Of a stretch of DNA of 64,000 bases, positions 22,816-34,700 are shown piece by piece (the first letter of the stretch is position 1; each line of letters starts with the position of its first letter). The notes under the pieces were generated by a model. That model was given only the letters and a program-made list of their open reading frames with translations. It searched no databases and was not told the origin of the DNA. Both the position numbers and the translations under genes were made by a program. Source of the DNA: Penelope pileata (lineage: Eukaryota; Chordata; Aves; Galliformes; Cracidae); NCBI GenBank assembly GCA_013396635.1, contig WBMW01000147.1:1-64000 (forward strand), in the 5' to 3' direction.

Positions 22816-25123
22816 ACCTTCCCATTTCCTTCTGTTTCCTCAGTTCGGATTATGTCTGTGACATGAAAAGAAAGGGCCTTCATTTAAAACTGTTTCAGCT
22901 TCTTCAAGTCCGTTCTGGGCTCTCAAATCTATTTTAAAAGCAAACTCCATGGAAAGTAACCCCAGAGCCTGGAGCAAGCTTTTTTTCAGCTTTTCTGGTC
23001 TATTGGGTTCATATGTATTCAGGGCTTCAGGCATTTTATGTAGCCAGTTGATTAAATATATATTTAGAATTTTTTAATATGCATATTAATTACCCAATAG
23101 ACTGGAATGACTCTTTAGGAGCAATTTCAGCCTATTGTGTAAAAGCATTATAAAAATCCTTATGGAAAATAGTAACCATACATGCTAAAATGCTTCTCCT
23201 CTCCCTGTACTGGCCCCCTTCCCTGCTCTCTACCATACAAAAAGAAGTTGTATCATATCCTGGATTAATCATTGGATAAATTACCATTATTGTATTACAT
23301 GGATACAAAATCTTACCTTAAATAGGTTTTTCCCCTAGACAACAAACTGGCGAATTTCCCCATTTGAAGATTGCTACAGAATCAGGACCCTTAGAAAGCA
23401 GAAGATAGCAAATCTATCATTATTGCTGTTATTGTTCCAATATTCTTAAAATAAGGGATGTGGGGGCAGGGAGGGGAGTTGGGAGGGGAGCTGCTGATTG
23501 CATTTTTCTTCACATTTCACATGCCACAGTGGTGGAGGGCAGAACTGTGGGGATCAGAGCTGTACTACAGATGCTGGTAAGACCATAAATACATCCAAAC
23601 AGGAACAGCCAGGCAGAGTCAAAGTGAGAGGCTGTGGGGGATTGTTAAAGAGACTAGGAAGACTTTATGCCACATTCTTCTTGTCCCAGCCCTCTTACTT
23701 CTTCTCAAAATCTCTGGATGTTCACATATCACTTGCCATGGACTTGAATGACATGGCTGTATGTGCAGCCCTTCCTTTACTAATTCCAGGAATATTCTTC
23801 CATATCCTTCTTAGTTATACCTCCCAAATATTGAAATTCTCTCTTTTTTCACACTCCTGATAGCTCTGTAAATGTTTGAAGATGCATGCTGGCATTCAGG
23901 GGTTAAGTTGCTGGTTTACAGCAATTCCTCAACTGACTGATCTGTTGGAAAAACTTCAAAATGAAGCCCGTGTTGTTTTAAAGCCCCCCCTCTTCGTATC
24001 TTTCCTGAGGGCAATGGGCAGAGCAGCACACCGTTCCCTAATACTGACTGTAAAAGCTGCACCCTGGCAAGTCAAGTATCAGGGAAGATAAAGGCTCTGT
24101 TAACCTGCTCTGCTGTTAATAAAGGTATGCAGCTGAAGTGTGCACTGATGGACCATGAAATCTGAGGAGAGCCACAAGCCACTCTAGGTGAGAAATATGC
24201 ACTGGGAGGTCACACAGGATCTTTGATGTTTCTGTGAAATTATCACACCATAAACTGTCAGACTAAAATATTAGATTTTGACCTTTTAAGTCAATCATGT
24301 CACTTTTTATCTTGAAGATCTTTCATTTGCAACTTGGTCAGAAAGTTTAACGTCCTTTTCGTGGTAAAAACAGGTGCAAGCAAACCCTCTGGGAAAGGGT
24401 GAGTTATGAAAGCCATTTGTAATCTTGTACTCTTGCCACACTATCTCACTTCAAATGTGGTATATACGTGTTAAGTTAGAGCACAAATAATACCACTTGT
24501 ACATCTGCCTGAAAAACTCAGAGAAGATAGTATGCACTGTATTTCACAGGCATGTTACTTTTTGAAGTGCAAACTGAAGCCCACAATGAATCCTCAATAT
24601 ACGATTGTGAACACATACTCTCAAATAAACATGAAATCCAATAAGCCACTAATCTGAGTAAGGAATAGGATAAGGCAAGCATCTTATCTTTTGTTTGCCT
24701 GAACTTCAGTTGCACTCATTGGTTGGAAAATACAAGAAAATGATTAGCACTTCACTTTTTCTTTGTCTAAACTTAAGATTGTTAAGTATCTCTTCCCATG
24801 TCATTAAAGAACAATAACTTAAAAGCATCTTCAGTGTGATTAATTCAGACATGTAGTATTGATGTCATTGTCACCATGATGGTCTAAGATTACAAACCAA
24901 ACTAAAAAAAAAAAAAAAACAGAACTGAACTCACATATTTCTCAAGAAAAAGGAAACAGTACATTATATAGATGAGATAAAGATACTAGCCTCAATGAAA
25001 CTAAGGGATGCTAAATAAAAATTAAGAGAAATGAGTGCCAACCATTATTATGTTTCATATAAGAAATGACCATTTTATTTTCATATGAACACCCAGGAAG
25101 AGGAAGATGATCAGCAGATGGTG
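22816..25123. other. Unannotated DNA with an AT-rich homeodomain-word block and a poly-A run
   Basis: Around 23050-23095 there is a run of ATTAA words with an ATGCATAT core that could bind POU/homeodomain proteins. An A16 run lies at 24904-24919. The 120-codon frame at 23498-23860 has no domain I recognise. Confidence 0.38.
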
Positions 25124-25645
25124 AGACTGGGAGAAGAACTCCTTGAGAGGAGCCCTGTGGAGAAGGACTTGGGGGTCTCAGTGGATGAAAAGCTGGACAT
25201 GAGCCAGCAATGTGCACTTGCAGCCTGGGAGGCCAAGTGTGTCCTGGGCTGCATCAAAAGAGGGGTGGCAGCAGGGAAAGGGACGTGATTGTCCCTCTGT
25301 ACTCTGCCCTCATGAGTGCCATCTGGAGTGCTGTGTCCAGGCCTGGAAGCCCCAGCACAGGAAAGACGTGGAGCTTTTGGAGCAGGTCCAGAGGAGGCCA
25401 AAAAGATGATCAGAGGGCTGAAGCACCTCTCCTACGAAGACAGGCTGAGGAAGCTGGACTTGTTCAGCCTGGACAAGAGAAGGCTAAGGGGAGACCTCAT
25501 TGCGGTCTTCTAGTACATGTCTGGTACTGACCATCTGATAGTGATAGGACAATGGGGAATGGCTTCAAACAAAAAGAGGGGAGATTTAGGTTAGATGCTA
25601 GGTGGAAATCCTTTACTGAGAGGATGGTGAGACACTGTAACAGGT
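25124..25645 (+). mobile_element. CR1 LINE fragment, truncated at both ends
   Basis: CR1 ORF2 similarity begins abruptly at 25124 (RLGEELLERSPVEKDLGVSVDEK in the frame 25085-25288) and ends in the GACACTGTAACAGGT segment just before the single N at 25646. The usual last 170 or so bases, with the 3' UTR and the ATTCTATG repeat, are absent. That is unusual because CR1 copies normally keep their 3' end. Several one-base deletions break the frame. The 311 bases from 25124 to 25434 are almost identical to 29490-29800. Confidence 0.9.
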
Positions 25646-25646
25646 N
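25646..25646. other. Ambiguous base (N), probable assembly join
   Basis: This is the only non-ACGT base in the window, and it falls exactly where CR1 similarity stops. It may mark a consensus ambiguity or a closed gap. Confidence 0.7.
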
Positions 25647-25673
25647 AGACTCCTCGTCACGAAAGATCACATG

Positions 25674-25708
25674 GGAGAGTGGAGAGGAGAGGAGAGGAGA
25701 GGAGAGGA
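25674..25708 (+). repeat. (GGAGA)n microsatellite
   Basis: Pure GAGAG/GGAGA pentamer units follow shortly after the truncated CR1 copy. It lies close to the N at 25646, in a region prone to assembly error. Confidence 0.85.
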
Positions 25709-28700
25709 TTGATGTAGCCCAGTAAAATCTTTCCTGCAAGCAAGAGTTTTTCTGATGAATAGTTCAACTGTGAGAAAACTTTTGGTCAATTCTACTGAAG
25801 ATAATTAAGCTATTGTTTTATATATTATTGTATTCATTCAAGAGTGGGAAGAAATGATCAAAGCATTGATAGTTACATCAGTCTCTCTGTTGGGTAGAAT
25901 GACAAGTAGGAACCACAGTGGTTATTTGGTGGATGCCATTATTCACCATTATGTGTCTTCCCATACGAGTTAGAGACATTGTAGGTAGGAATTCTACAGC
26001 ATTGCCCTATCAGCACTGACACTAGACCAGCGTATGATCCAAAATGAGGTACTTCTGTTTAGTTTGGAGTTAGCAACATTGTGTAGACTGTGTAAACTTG
26101 TGAGCTAATTAGCTATGCTCTCGTTATTTTTAAATCATTTGAATTGACGTTCTTTGATCAGGAACTCAATATCTACATTTCATCATTCTTTCCTCCTTTC
26201 TCCCATTTAACACTCTTACACTTTCCATGGCTTGTGGGCTGACCAAAATAAATAAATTCAAAAACAAAAACCATTTCATCTAGGCAGATATCTGCTTTTC
26301 ATAAGCTTCACAATAAAGTTTGTTTCCCATTCCTATTTGAGCTTTTCGTTGTGGCTTAGAGCATTAAATGCCTTCTCTCTCATACATGATTCATAACTGA
26401 CCACAGGACAGTCCTGAATTTTTCCAACTCCCGCTGAGTGATTGCCAGCGTCCTGGGACTGTGTGACAACACAAAGCAGTAGATTTGTCCTTTCCCAACA
26501 GGTCTTCATCTCCCTCTCAGCAGTAGCACTTCCGATGGTCACAGCAGGGGTAAATGAAAGCTAGCTGCTGTTGAGAAAAAGGAGGCTGAGTTTCAGGGAA
26601 AGAGGAATGAGAGCACAGCCAGGAAGAACACTTGTATGACTTACAGAAAAATACAGAGACCCAAGTGGCAACAGCGCCAAAACCAGAGAAGTCGTGGAAG
26701 GAGAATTTGAGGGACAAAGGTAGGAACAGAAAAGGGGGATCACAACCTCCAGGTATTCTGGGCTGTTTAAAATAACTGGCAGATTAAAATGTTTGTAGGC
26801 TTGACTTTCAGGCCTTATGAAAACTGATGGTAGCCTTGTTGGTTTGTAAGATCATAACAAACATACATTGTGGAATAATTTCACTTTAAAGAAATTTAAG
26901 TTGTCTGTGTAAGTATTAAATACCGCACTCAAAAGCACTGGGTACTTTTGAAAACTGTGGCCAGTTAAGCCATTGCTTTATCATATCAATCTCAACACCA
27001 AGGCTTGAGAAGGCAGACCGTGATGCCTTCCCCACTCATTGAGTGCACACAGGACTTGACAGTCTGACTCAGAATGGGAAGAGCTTGTCATGAATGAAGT
27101 GTTGGATGTTCTTCTCATAGGTGCAAGTTAGAGTGCGAAATAAAGTGAATGACATCACTGTTTCAGTTTGATGAAGCAACTTTAGGCCTGAGGCATGGTC
27201 TCACATAAACATTTGTGAAGATCTTGCTATTTAATTAAAAAGAATAAAAAAAAGAAAAAGAAAGAAAAAGAAAAAGCTCAGATAAGAAAAATCAGCTTTC
27301 ACCAACAATTTCCTTTCAATAGATGAAGAGAAAATTCTTTTTCTCTCCCACACCATAGGTATTGTGTGGATAGAAATAAAGACTTTAATGGTTGATGGCA
27401 TTGTATTCTCCACCTGATGTGAGCTCAGGGAAGTGCACAGCAAGTGTGAGGCCTTTTTGTTTTGAGTTTGCTTTTACATCTTGAGAATAGGATCTTAGGT
27501 GCTGCAGTCATAGATCCTGGGAAATAAAGCTAGTGATGAAGAAACCTGAAAGCCCATCTGTTACATACAGATGTCACATATTGTACAGAGATGAGAGGCT
27601 TTGCAGGGTGTACGTCTTTCCTTTAAACTAGCGGGAGGAGTTTCTTATAATTGAGAACAGATGGGAAAAAGAAGGGAAAAGCACCCAAATCATCCTCCTT
27701 ACTGTCATTCTTCAAGAAACATGGTTTGTAGTTTGCATTTTATTCATGTACCTAGGTTTCTACCTGACAGTGTGCTGTCCACTGTTTAATAACATCAGAT
27801 TTTCACAGAAACTACCCATTTTAAAAGACATGAGAAACAACAGATACACTGTATAAGGTGTTTAAGTGCAGTTGCACAGGAAGTGAGTTCTAGCACAAAC
27901 TAGGAAGTGACTGATCCACCCTAAGCAGGCAAAACTTACAAATTATTACTGTATTTCTTTAAACTAAACTGTATGTACTTATTTTAGCCTCTCTAATGTG
28001 ACCTTACCCTGGTGCAGATGGCAATAATAATGGATTCATGTTTAAGAGAGAATTTCTGTTTTTTTTTTTTTTCAGTCTGTCTCCTGGTGGACTTCTGTCC
28101 TCATTCTAAAGCCACAAAAGCCACAATCTCATTTAACAATACCGTGCAAATAATTGACTTTGCACCTGTGCTTTGTTTCTCAGAGATTATTGCAAAGACA
28201 GTAGAGCAACTTCTGACTATGATCTCAGACAACTCATCTGTTCAAACATTTCGGTTTCAGCAAAACTACCCCAACTTATCATGTGTTACATCAGGCCCAA
28301 AAGCTGTCACTCTCTAATGCTGCATTAGATGTCTGTGTTAAAAGTCAAATGTATCAAGCTCAAAGGCTGAGTCAATAGATAGGTGAGGCAGTAAGTGTGC
28401 AGTAATTCAGGAATGTGCAAACTCAAAAAGATTCTCTTTCCCTCTCACCCCCCATTATTACTTAAGCACAGCTTCCTGTCATCTTCATCGTGAAATAGAC
28501 AAAGCAAATCTATGCTATCCACATGTGAAAACTGAACAGTTCAGTAGCTTTCCAACAGATCATCTGAATGTTCATGATGAGGTACATGCTAGAAGAGTAA
28601 TGGGTTCATGACAGTATTATGCAGTTAGCTGATGGTAGGTATGACACTGGAATGACCTATTGTTAGCTCCTCTTTCATCAGTGCAACCTTCTCTAGCTGC

Positions 28701-29214
28701 ACTGGGGGCAAAGCCATGCATGGATCTTCATGTTTCAAGACATCCTGATGTGAACTGGCAAACATGGAGAGTACCCCATCTCAACCATGCTGAAAGGAAC
28801 TGTGCTAGACTTGCTGTTGGAAGCTTCCCTTCACATTGCTTACATCAGCTGAAAATAATCAGACTTAATCCAAACAGGAAATGGTTTGCTCACACCACCA
28901 CAGCCAGCATGCAGAGTAGGGCGTTCCCGTTAGCACAGAGCTCAATAACAAGGCTCAAAATACAGATAGAGGAAAAGATATGGTGCATCACCTCAGGTGC
29001 AAATATATATGTCAAAAGAAAGCAAATGAAAGTTAATCACTAAGTCTATCACTTGTGCAAATGTGGCAATACCCACTCATGCTCTTTATTTTTTTTTTTT
29101 TTTTTTTTTAAACCAAGATGCTGCAGTAGAAGGTATCCTACTACAGGATGGATTTTAAGGGAAATACGATGGGGTGAGGTGGGTGAGTAACATTTTGCAA
29201 AGCAATCACAATTT
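25709..29214. other. Unannotated DNA with poly-purine and poly-T runs
   Basis: An A/G-rich run lies at 27237-27276 and a T21 run at 29089-29109. A T-run ending in TTTTCAG at about 28075 looks like a splice acceptor, but the frame over it (28012-28317) has no recognised domain. The 127-codon frame 28660-29043 is unassigned. Confidence 0.4.
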
Positions 29215-30122
29215 GATTTCACAAGTGGTGTCCCTCAAGAGTCTGCCTTGTGACTAGTGCTTTTCAACATCTTTATCAATTAGATAGACACTAGGATTGA
29301 GTGCACCCTCGGCAAGTTTGCTGATCACACCAAACTGAGTGGTGCAGTTGACTTAATAGAAGGAAGCGATGCCATTCAGAGGGACCTGGACAGGCTTGAA
29401 AAGTGGGCCCACAAGAACCTAATGAGGTTCAACAAGGCCAAGTGCAAGGTCTGTTGCATCTGGGTTGGGGCAATCTCAGACATGTATACAGACTGGGAGA
29501 AGAACTCCTTGAGAGGAGCCCTGTAGAGAAGGACTTGGGGGTCTCAGTGGATGAAAAGCTGGACATGAGCCAGCAGTGTGCACTTGCAGCCTGGGAGGCC
29601 AAGTGTGTCCTGGGCTGCATCAAAAGAGGGGTGGCAGCAGGGAAAGGGACGTGATTGTCCCTCTGTACTCTGCCCTCATGAGTGCCATCTGGAGTGCTGT
29701 GTCCAGGCCTGGAAGCCCCAGCACAGGAAAGACGTGGAGCTTTTGGAGCAGGTCCAGAGGAGGCCAAAAAGATGATCAGAGGGCTGAAGCACCTCTCCTA
29801 TGAGCAAATGTTGAAGGAGCTGGACTTGTTCAGCCTGGACAAGAGAAGGCTGCAGGGAGATACCTCATTGCAGCTTTCCAGTACTTGAAGGAACCTTATA
29901 AGCAGGAGGTGGGCAGACTTTTACATTGGTAGATAGTGATAGGAGAAGGAGGGGAATGGCTTTAAACTGAAAGAGAGGAGATTTAGATTTGATATCTGGA
30001 AGAAATTTTTTACTCGGAGGGTGGTTATGCACTGGCACAGGTTGTCCAAAGAAGTTGTGGATGACCCATCCCTGGTGGTGTTTAAAGCCAGGATGGATAG
30101 GGCCCTGGGCCGCCTGATGTAG
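29215..30122 (+). pseudogene. Broken CR1 ORF2 (RT C-terminal half)
   Basis: Reading from 29215, the conserved LFNIFIN block is followed by a TAG (29281-29283) where the family has Asp. The catalytic FADD is changed to FADH (29317-29328), so the second catalytic aspartate is lost. The middle part carries at least three one-base deletions against the usual CR1 pattern, all shared with the 25-kb copy. The C-terminal segment, with FSLDKRRLQGD and the final RNRLP-like region, is still visible but frameshifted. It is not functional. Confidence 0.85.
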
Positions 30123-30212
30123 TGGGTGGCAACCCTGCCCATGGCAGGGGGGTTGAAGCTAGATGATATTTAAAGTCCCTTCCAAGCTAAGCTGTTCTAT
30201 GATTCTATGATT
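29215..30212 (+). mobile_element. CR1 LINE, 5'-truncated, 3' end intact
   Basis: The copy starts near GTGGTGTCCCTCAAGAGTCT (RT domain). It proceeds through the end of ORF2 and the 3' UTR (CCCTGCCCATGGCAGGGGGG region) and ends in TTCTATGATTCTATGATT at 30195-30212. Part of it (29490-29800) is nearly identical to the copy 4366 bp upstream, while the rest is not. Confidence 0.93.
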
Positions 30213-31668
30213 ACTAGAAAGTAAGCCTTAAACAGTGTATCTGGAAGTGGAGAGGGATCCAGAAAATTTCAATACTTATCTACATTTCCCAAATAGCCTT
30301 TAGAAGTCACCAACTGGAACCATTTATCAGGATTCTTACTATTCACACTTCTAAGCCTGCCTTACATAGACCGGTCACTGTTATGACAAAGGCTGACTGG
30401 AAAGACAAAGGCCCTAATTCTTGGTTCATTTTCATTTCAGTGTGATTATGTGCTATTATTTTATAAATTATTTTTGGGGGGAGAAATTAAGAAACATAGG
30501 TACTTATGTAGATAGCTGCCTATTGAAATTGCCCAAGTGAGCTTAATTTCCTTAACAAATTTTCTACTTTGTAAATCCTACCAAACAACTTCTGCATCTT
30601 CTATGACCACAGAATCTTCAAAATCTCTCTCTCTGTAAGCTACTTCAGAACTTAGGAGATCATAACCCCCTAAATGTGCAAACTCTCAAGCTCTTAGATA
30701 CTCATGAAATTGTACTGCTTCTCAAAACTGCAAATGTTCTGAGAATCTAAAGGACAAACATCCCTGCTTTCCGCTACGCACAACCAAAATAGGCAAGGTC
30801 TCTGACCAAGAAACTTTTGTCTTATTAATAAGGAACTGACTTAAAGATTCTTTATGTCATGTTGCCTAACCATATTTACTGTCAGATTTATTCCTGTAGG
30901 AAGATGACCTTCAACTGCACATTTATTGAGAGAGCACAGCTACGATAGTTCACTGCGTTGTACTAACACATAAGCAAGCTTTTAAGACACACAGGACTAT
31001 AGATCTCTGTTTACATACACTAAATTAGAGATCTCTGTTTTTCTGATCTCCAATAATTCACTTTTTAAAAAAGTTAAAGTATTTCCTAATTCTGTAGGAA
31101 AAGCTAGTGTCCATAGTTCTTCTGGTTCTAACCTGCTTTGTTGATCTTATAGTTTTTGAGTCTTCCTTATCTCAGGAAAGATTGATAACAATGATCTGGA
31201 GTTCAAATTTAATAGCAAATGGATCTCTATTTCCCCTACCAGACATAATATTGTATACACACAAATTTAGAAGGAAAACAATTTTTCCATAGCAATTCTG
31301 GCATTGGCTGTTTCATGACTTTTGTCTCTAATATCTTCAAAAGTATTTATTCCATAGCTGGAATGAAGTTGTAAATACTGTGTATATGCATGCATCATTT
31401 TGTGTGAGAGAGAAAAAACTTAAGAAATTGAGAGATTTCCAAATAAAACTCAAATTGTGCTTCATTCAGTTTTTCCAGCATTCATATGAATTAACTTTTA
31501 TTTTACTTTTACAGTTTTGGCTTGAGACTCTGTAGGCTTCAGAGGCAATGCATTTGTCTGTTTAACTTACCTATGCTTCTAGTGAACCCTGTTTCTTGGA
31601 ATTTTAATTTATTCTGGAGTATTTGAATCCTCCTGTAATAAGTCATCCTGTTCTATATCGCAGAAAAA
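30213..31668. other. Unannotated DNA
   Basis: I see no gene or repeat family. Confidence 0.4.
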
Positions 31669-31711
31669 GTCCCCCCGAAATCATTGAATACTTGGCTGAA
31701 TACGGGGGGAC
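31669..31711. repeat. Perfect 9-bp G/C inverted repeat
   Basis: GTCCCCCCG (31669-31677) and CGGGGGGAC (31703-31711) are exact complements around a 25-base AT-rich loop. TGAATAC appears twice near the loop's right half (31685-31691 and 31697-31703). C6 and G6 runs are rare in this AT-rich region. Function is unknown. Confidence 0.7.
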
Positions 31712-34700
31712 ATGGTGAAAAATTTTAAAATAACACTTTTACTTACAGTGACAACTTTTCTATAGTTAGAATCTTTCTTTAACAGGCTTTCTCATTGAAT
31801 TGCTTGAACTAATTTAATCACAAATTTTTTAATATCATTTGTATGTTTTACAGTTCATATGAGAAATTTTATACTAATATTTATCCATGTTTAATGATGA
31901 AATTCTGATATTTGGATGGCAATGTTGAATAACTATATTTTTTAAAAGTCATTGAGGCCTATTTATGACTATTTTAACTGTATAATTTGGCCAATGTGAA
32001 AATAGTTTTGTCATAATTCTTATTAAAAAAATAAAGTAGAAGCAACATTTAATCATATTTACTCTTTTTATACCAGTGATCATTTATTAACATCACAGAA
32101 GTTTTAAGTTATGTTTTGTATGAATTCTGTATCTTTAATGGAATTTTAATGACACAAATGTAGCAACACAGTTGCAGAGGTGGCTTAAAATAATTTTTTT
32201 TGTATTTTTTTTCCAAAAGTACATCTCATCCTCTTCGTCTACATTACCATTCTGATTATACTTTCAGAACATTTTCCAAATTCATAAAACTCCAATTAGC
32301 TTTTGTATTAGTTGGCATTAAAAGGCCGGTTAAATCTTGTTAGTTTTTTAGTGTATGCCTCTACATTGTACATATAAATATGTAAAAGGTATATATATTT
32401 CAAATAGAACTTAGAGCAATCATCTTTTTAAATCAACATTTTGAAATTGCTAGCTGTTCTGTTTAGTAACGTGTCTCTGAAGGAATGATTTTTGAGAACC
32501 ATAAAACCTCTATTTGAGGAATCAGAAATCTTGAGATATTTAGGCAAAGAAACATCCTGTAGTTGCATCACTTGTCAGATTTTTCTGAACTCAGTGAATA
32601 ACATTTTATGCATTTTACTGTAGACTATCCACCCAAGAAATATCTTTGTCAGAATATCCTCTTCTTTGTATGCACACAGATTTTCTCAGAGCTGACGACT
32701 GTTTAAATGTGGAACACTAAATGCAACATAATTTAGAGTCCAGAAAGACATTGAATAGAATGACTGTCTTGTGATGCAATAAGCAGAGATATGATATATT
32801 ACCAGTACATGGTAATAGACAAAACATTTGCCTATTCATTCCCAAGCAGAAAAATCTGGGTGTTTACTCTTCTGTAGCAGCATGGCCCCATCCCTACACC
32901 TCCTCACTCAGAGGCTGTTGGCAGAATGAAACCAGTGGGGTAGGCAGAGTGGAGCTTCACTTTGGAAAGGATGCAGATAAATGAATTGTAAAGAGGAAGT
33001 TGGAGAGGTTGTTTGCAGATGAGCAGAAGTACGTAGCTGGGGGTGCAGGGTGAACAGAAGAAGGGAAGAAAGAGGAAGGAGGAAAGATCCTATGCTCCAA
33101 AAGGTACTAAGGAAGGGAAAGCTGCTAGGAGAGATGAAACTGAAGGAGGTAAAGAGAGAGAAAATGGTAAACTATTGCTGGCCCAGACATACCTCCAAAA
33201 CTTCAACAGGTCTCTATGTTCCTCTGGACTTTGTTAACAGTTGCTAAAGCTTTACTCAGTTAGCATAACAGAATTACTTTTGCAGTCTAAACAGAAAGAA
33301 GATGTTCTCCTTTGTCTCAGTCTTTTCTATGACAGACCTCAGCTTAGCCTGCACTGTAAGCAACATGGAAGCTGTTTGCTGCAGGTCATTGCCTCCTCTC
33401 TCACTCTGCTCTTAAAACAATCAAAGAAACAAAATATTATCTATTGAAGAACAAAAGTTCTGGAAGAAAAATCACTGCCAGAAGAATTTGAGAGGGAACA
33501 ATCTACAGTCTTCCAGCATATTTACTGTCTGATTTTCTGGGTGGGAACACAATTTCTCCTAAGTTGCCTATACTCCCATCTAACTTAGGATCTCAGCCAT
33601 GGACGTAATGACATAGATGTTTATATAGTAAACTGACCGGGGGATTTTTGTCTGATACAGTGATAGATCCAATAGCACTTTCAGAACCCTACTGTATAAT
33701 ATTGCATTTACTGATAGATAAACAGTGAAGTGTTGAAGGAGACAATCAAATAATTAAATAAATTGAAATAGATTGAGAGTAAGAAAGAGAGGGTAGTAAT
33801 TTGAGATTCTTGTTTTCCATCTGCTCATACCAGAAGGATAAAATGAATAAGGTAGAGATTATGTGCACTAAACAGCCAAGCAAAGGCTCAGCTTACTCCT
33901 ATTAAAGCATCTGTGATTAAAAAAAAAAAAAAAAAATCCTGTTTACTAGTGAACTGCACTGTAATTATTTTCGGTCCTGTACAAATGTCTTACTTTCTTT
34001 TTTTTTTTAACTGAAAATATAGGTCTGTTTGGATAAATAACTGGCAAGTAAAATTCTGCTATATTTTTTTTTGTATCATTTTTTTTAAAGTGTTTTTTTG
34101 CCTAAAATTAATATTTTTACCCAGAACTTCGTGTTTATTTTATTAAAACATCTCACAAATGTAACAGCTTTTTGATCACAGACCTTAACTGTTTTTGTTG
34201 TGCCTAGTGGAAAACTGAAATGTTTGTTCTTTAAATTATCAGAACATCCATAATTTTGAGAGGGATTCCAATTTCACAAGTGCTTAAGATCTTGGGAGTT
34301 TGCACATTCAGTGGTTATGGTGTCCTAAGTTCTGAAGTAGCTTAGAGAGACATTTTTTATCAGAGTTTTTAAGGAGTTAAAATTAAACAGGATCTGGAGA
34401 TTAGTAATATGAAAATTATTTTAAAAATAACAAAAAGTTACTGTGATTTTTCACTTCAAACCTGAACAATGAAAATAATGAAAGTGTATACATGTGTTGT
34501 GACAACAAACTCAAACCTCTATTCTGGTAAAAAATACATGAAGCTGAAGTTAAACTGAGACTCCCTCTTTTGCAAAATTGCTCAGCCTGAATCTAGCTGG
34601 GATAAGCAATGTGTTATCACCAGTTTGGCTAATATGATTTGAAACAGGAAAACGTGAAAAGATCTAATTTTGCCACTCCTTAACAGCAGTGCATTTTAGG

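Noticed and set aside
28012..28317. T-run ending in TTTTCAG (about 28075) followed by an open frame, looking like a splice acceptor and exon
   Set aside because: No protein similarity or domain, no donor site that decides an exon end, and such T-runs are common in this AT-rich DNA.
28660..29043. 127-codon open frame
   Set aside because: Sequence is not low complexity, but I recognise no domain; one frame of this length is expected by chance in 64 kb.
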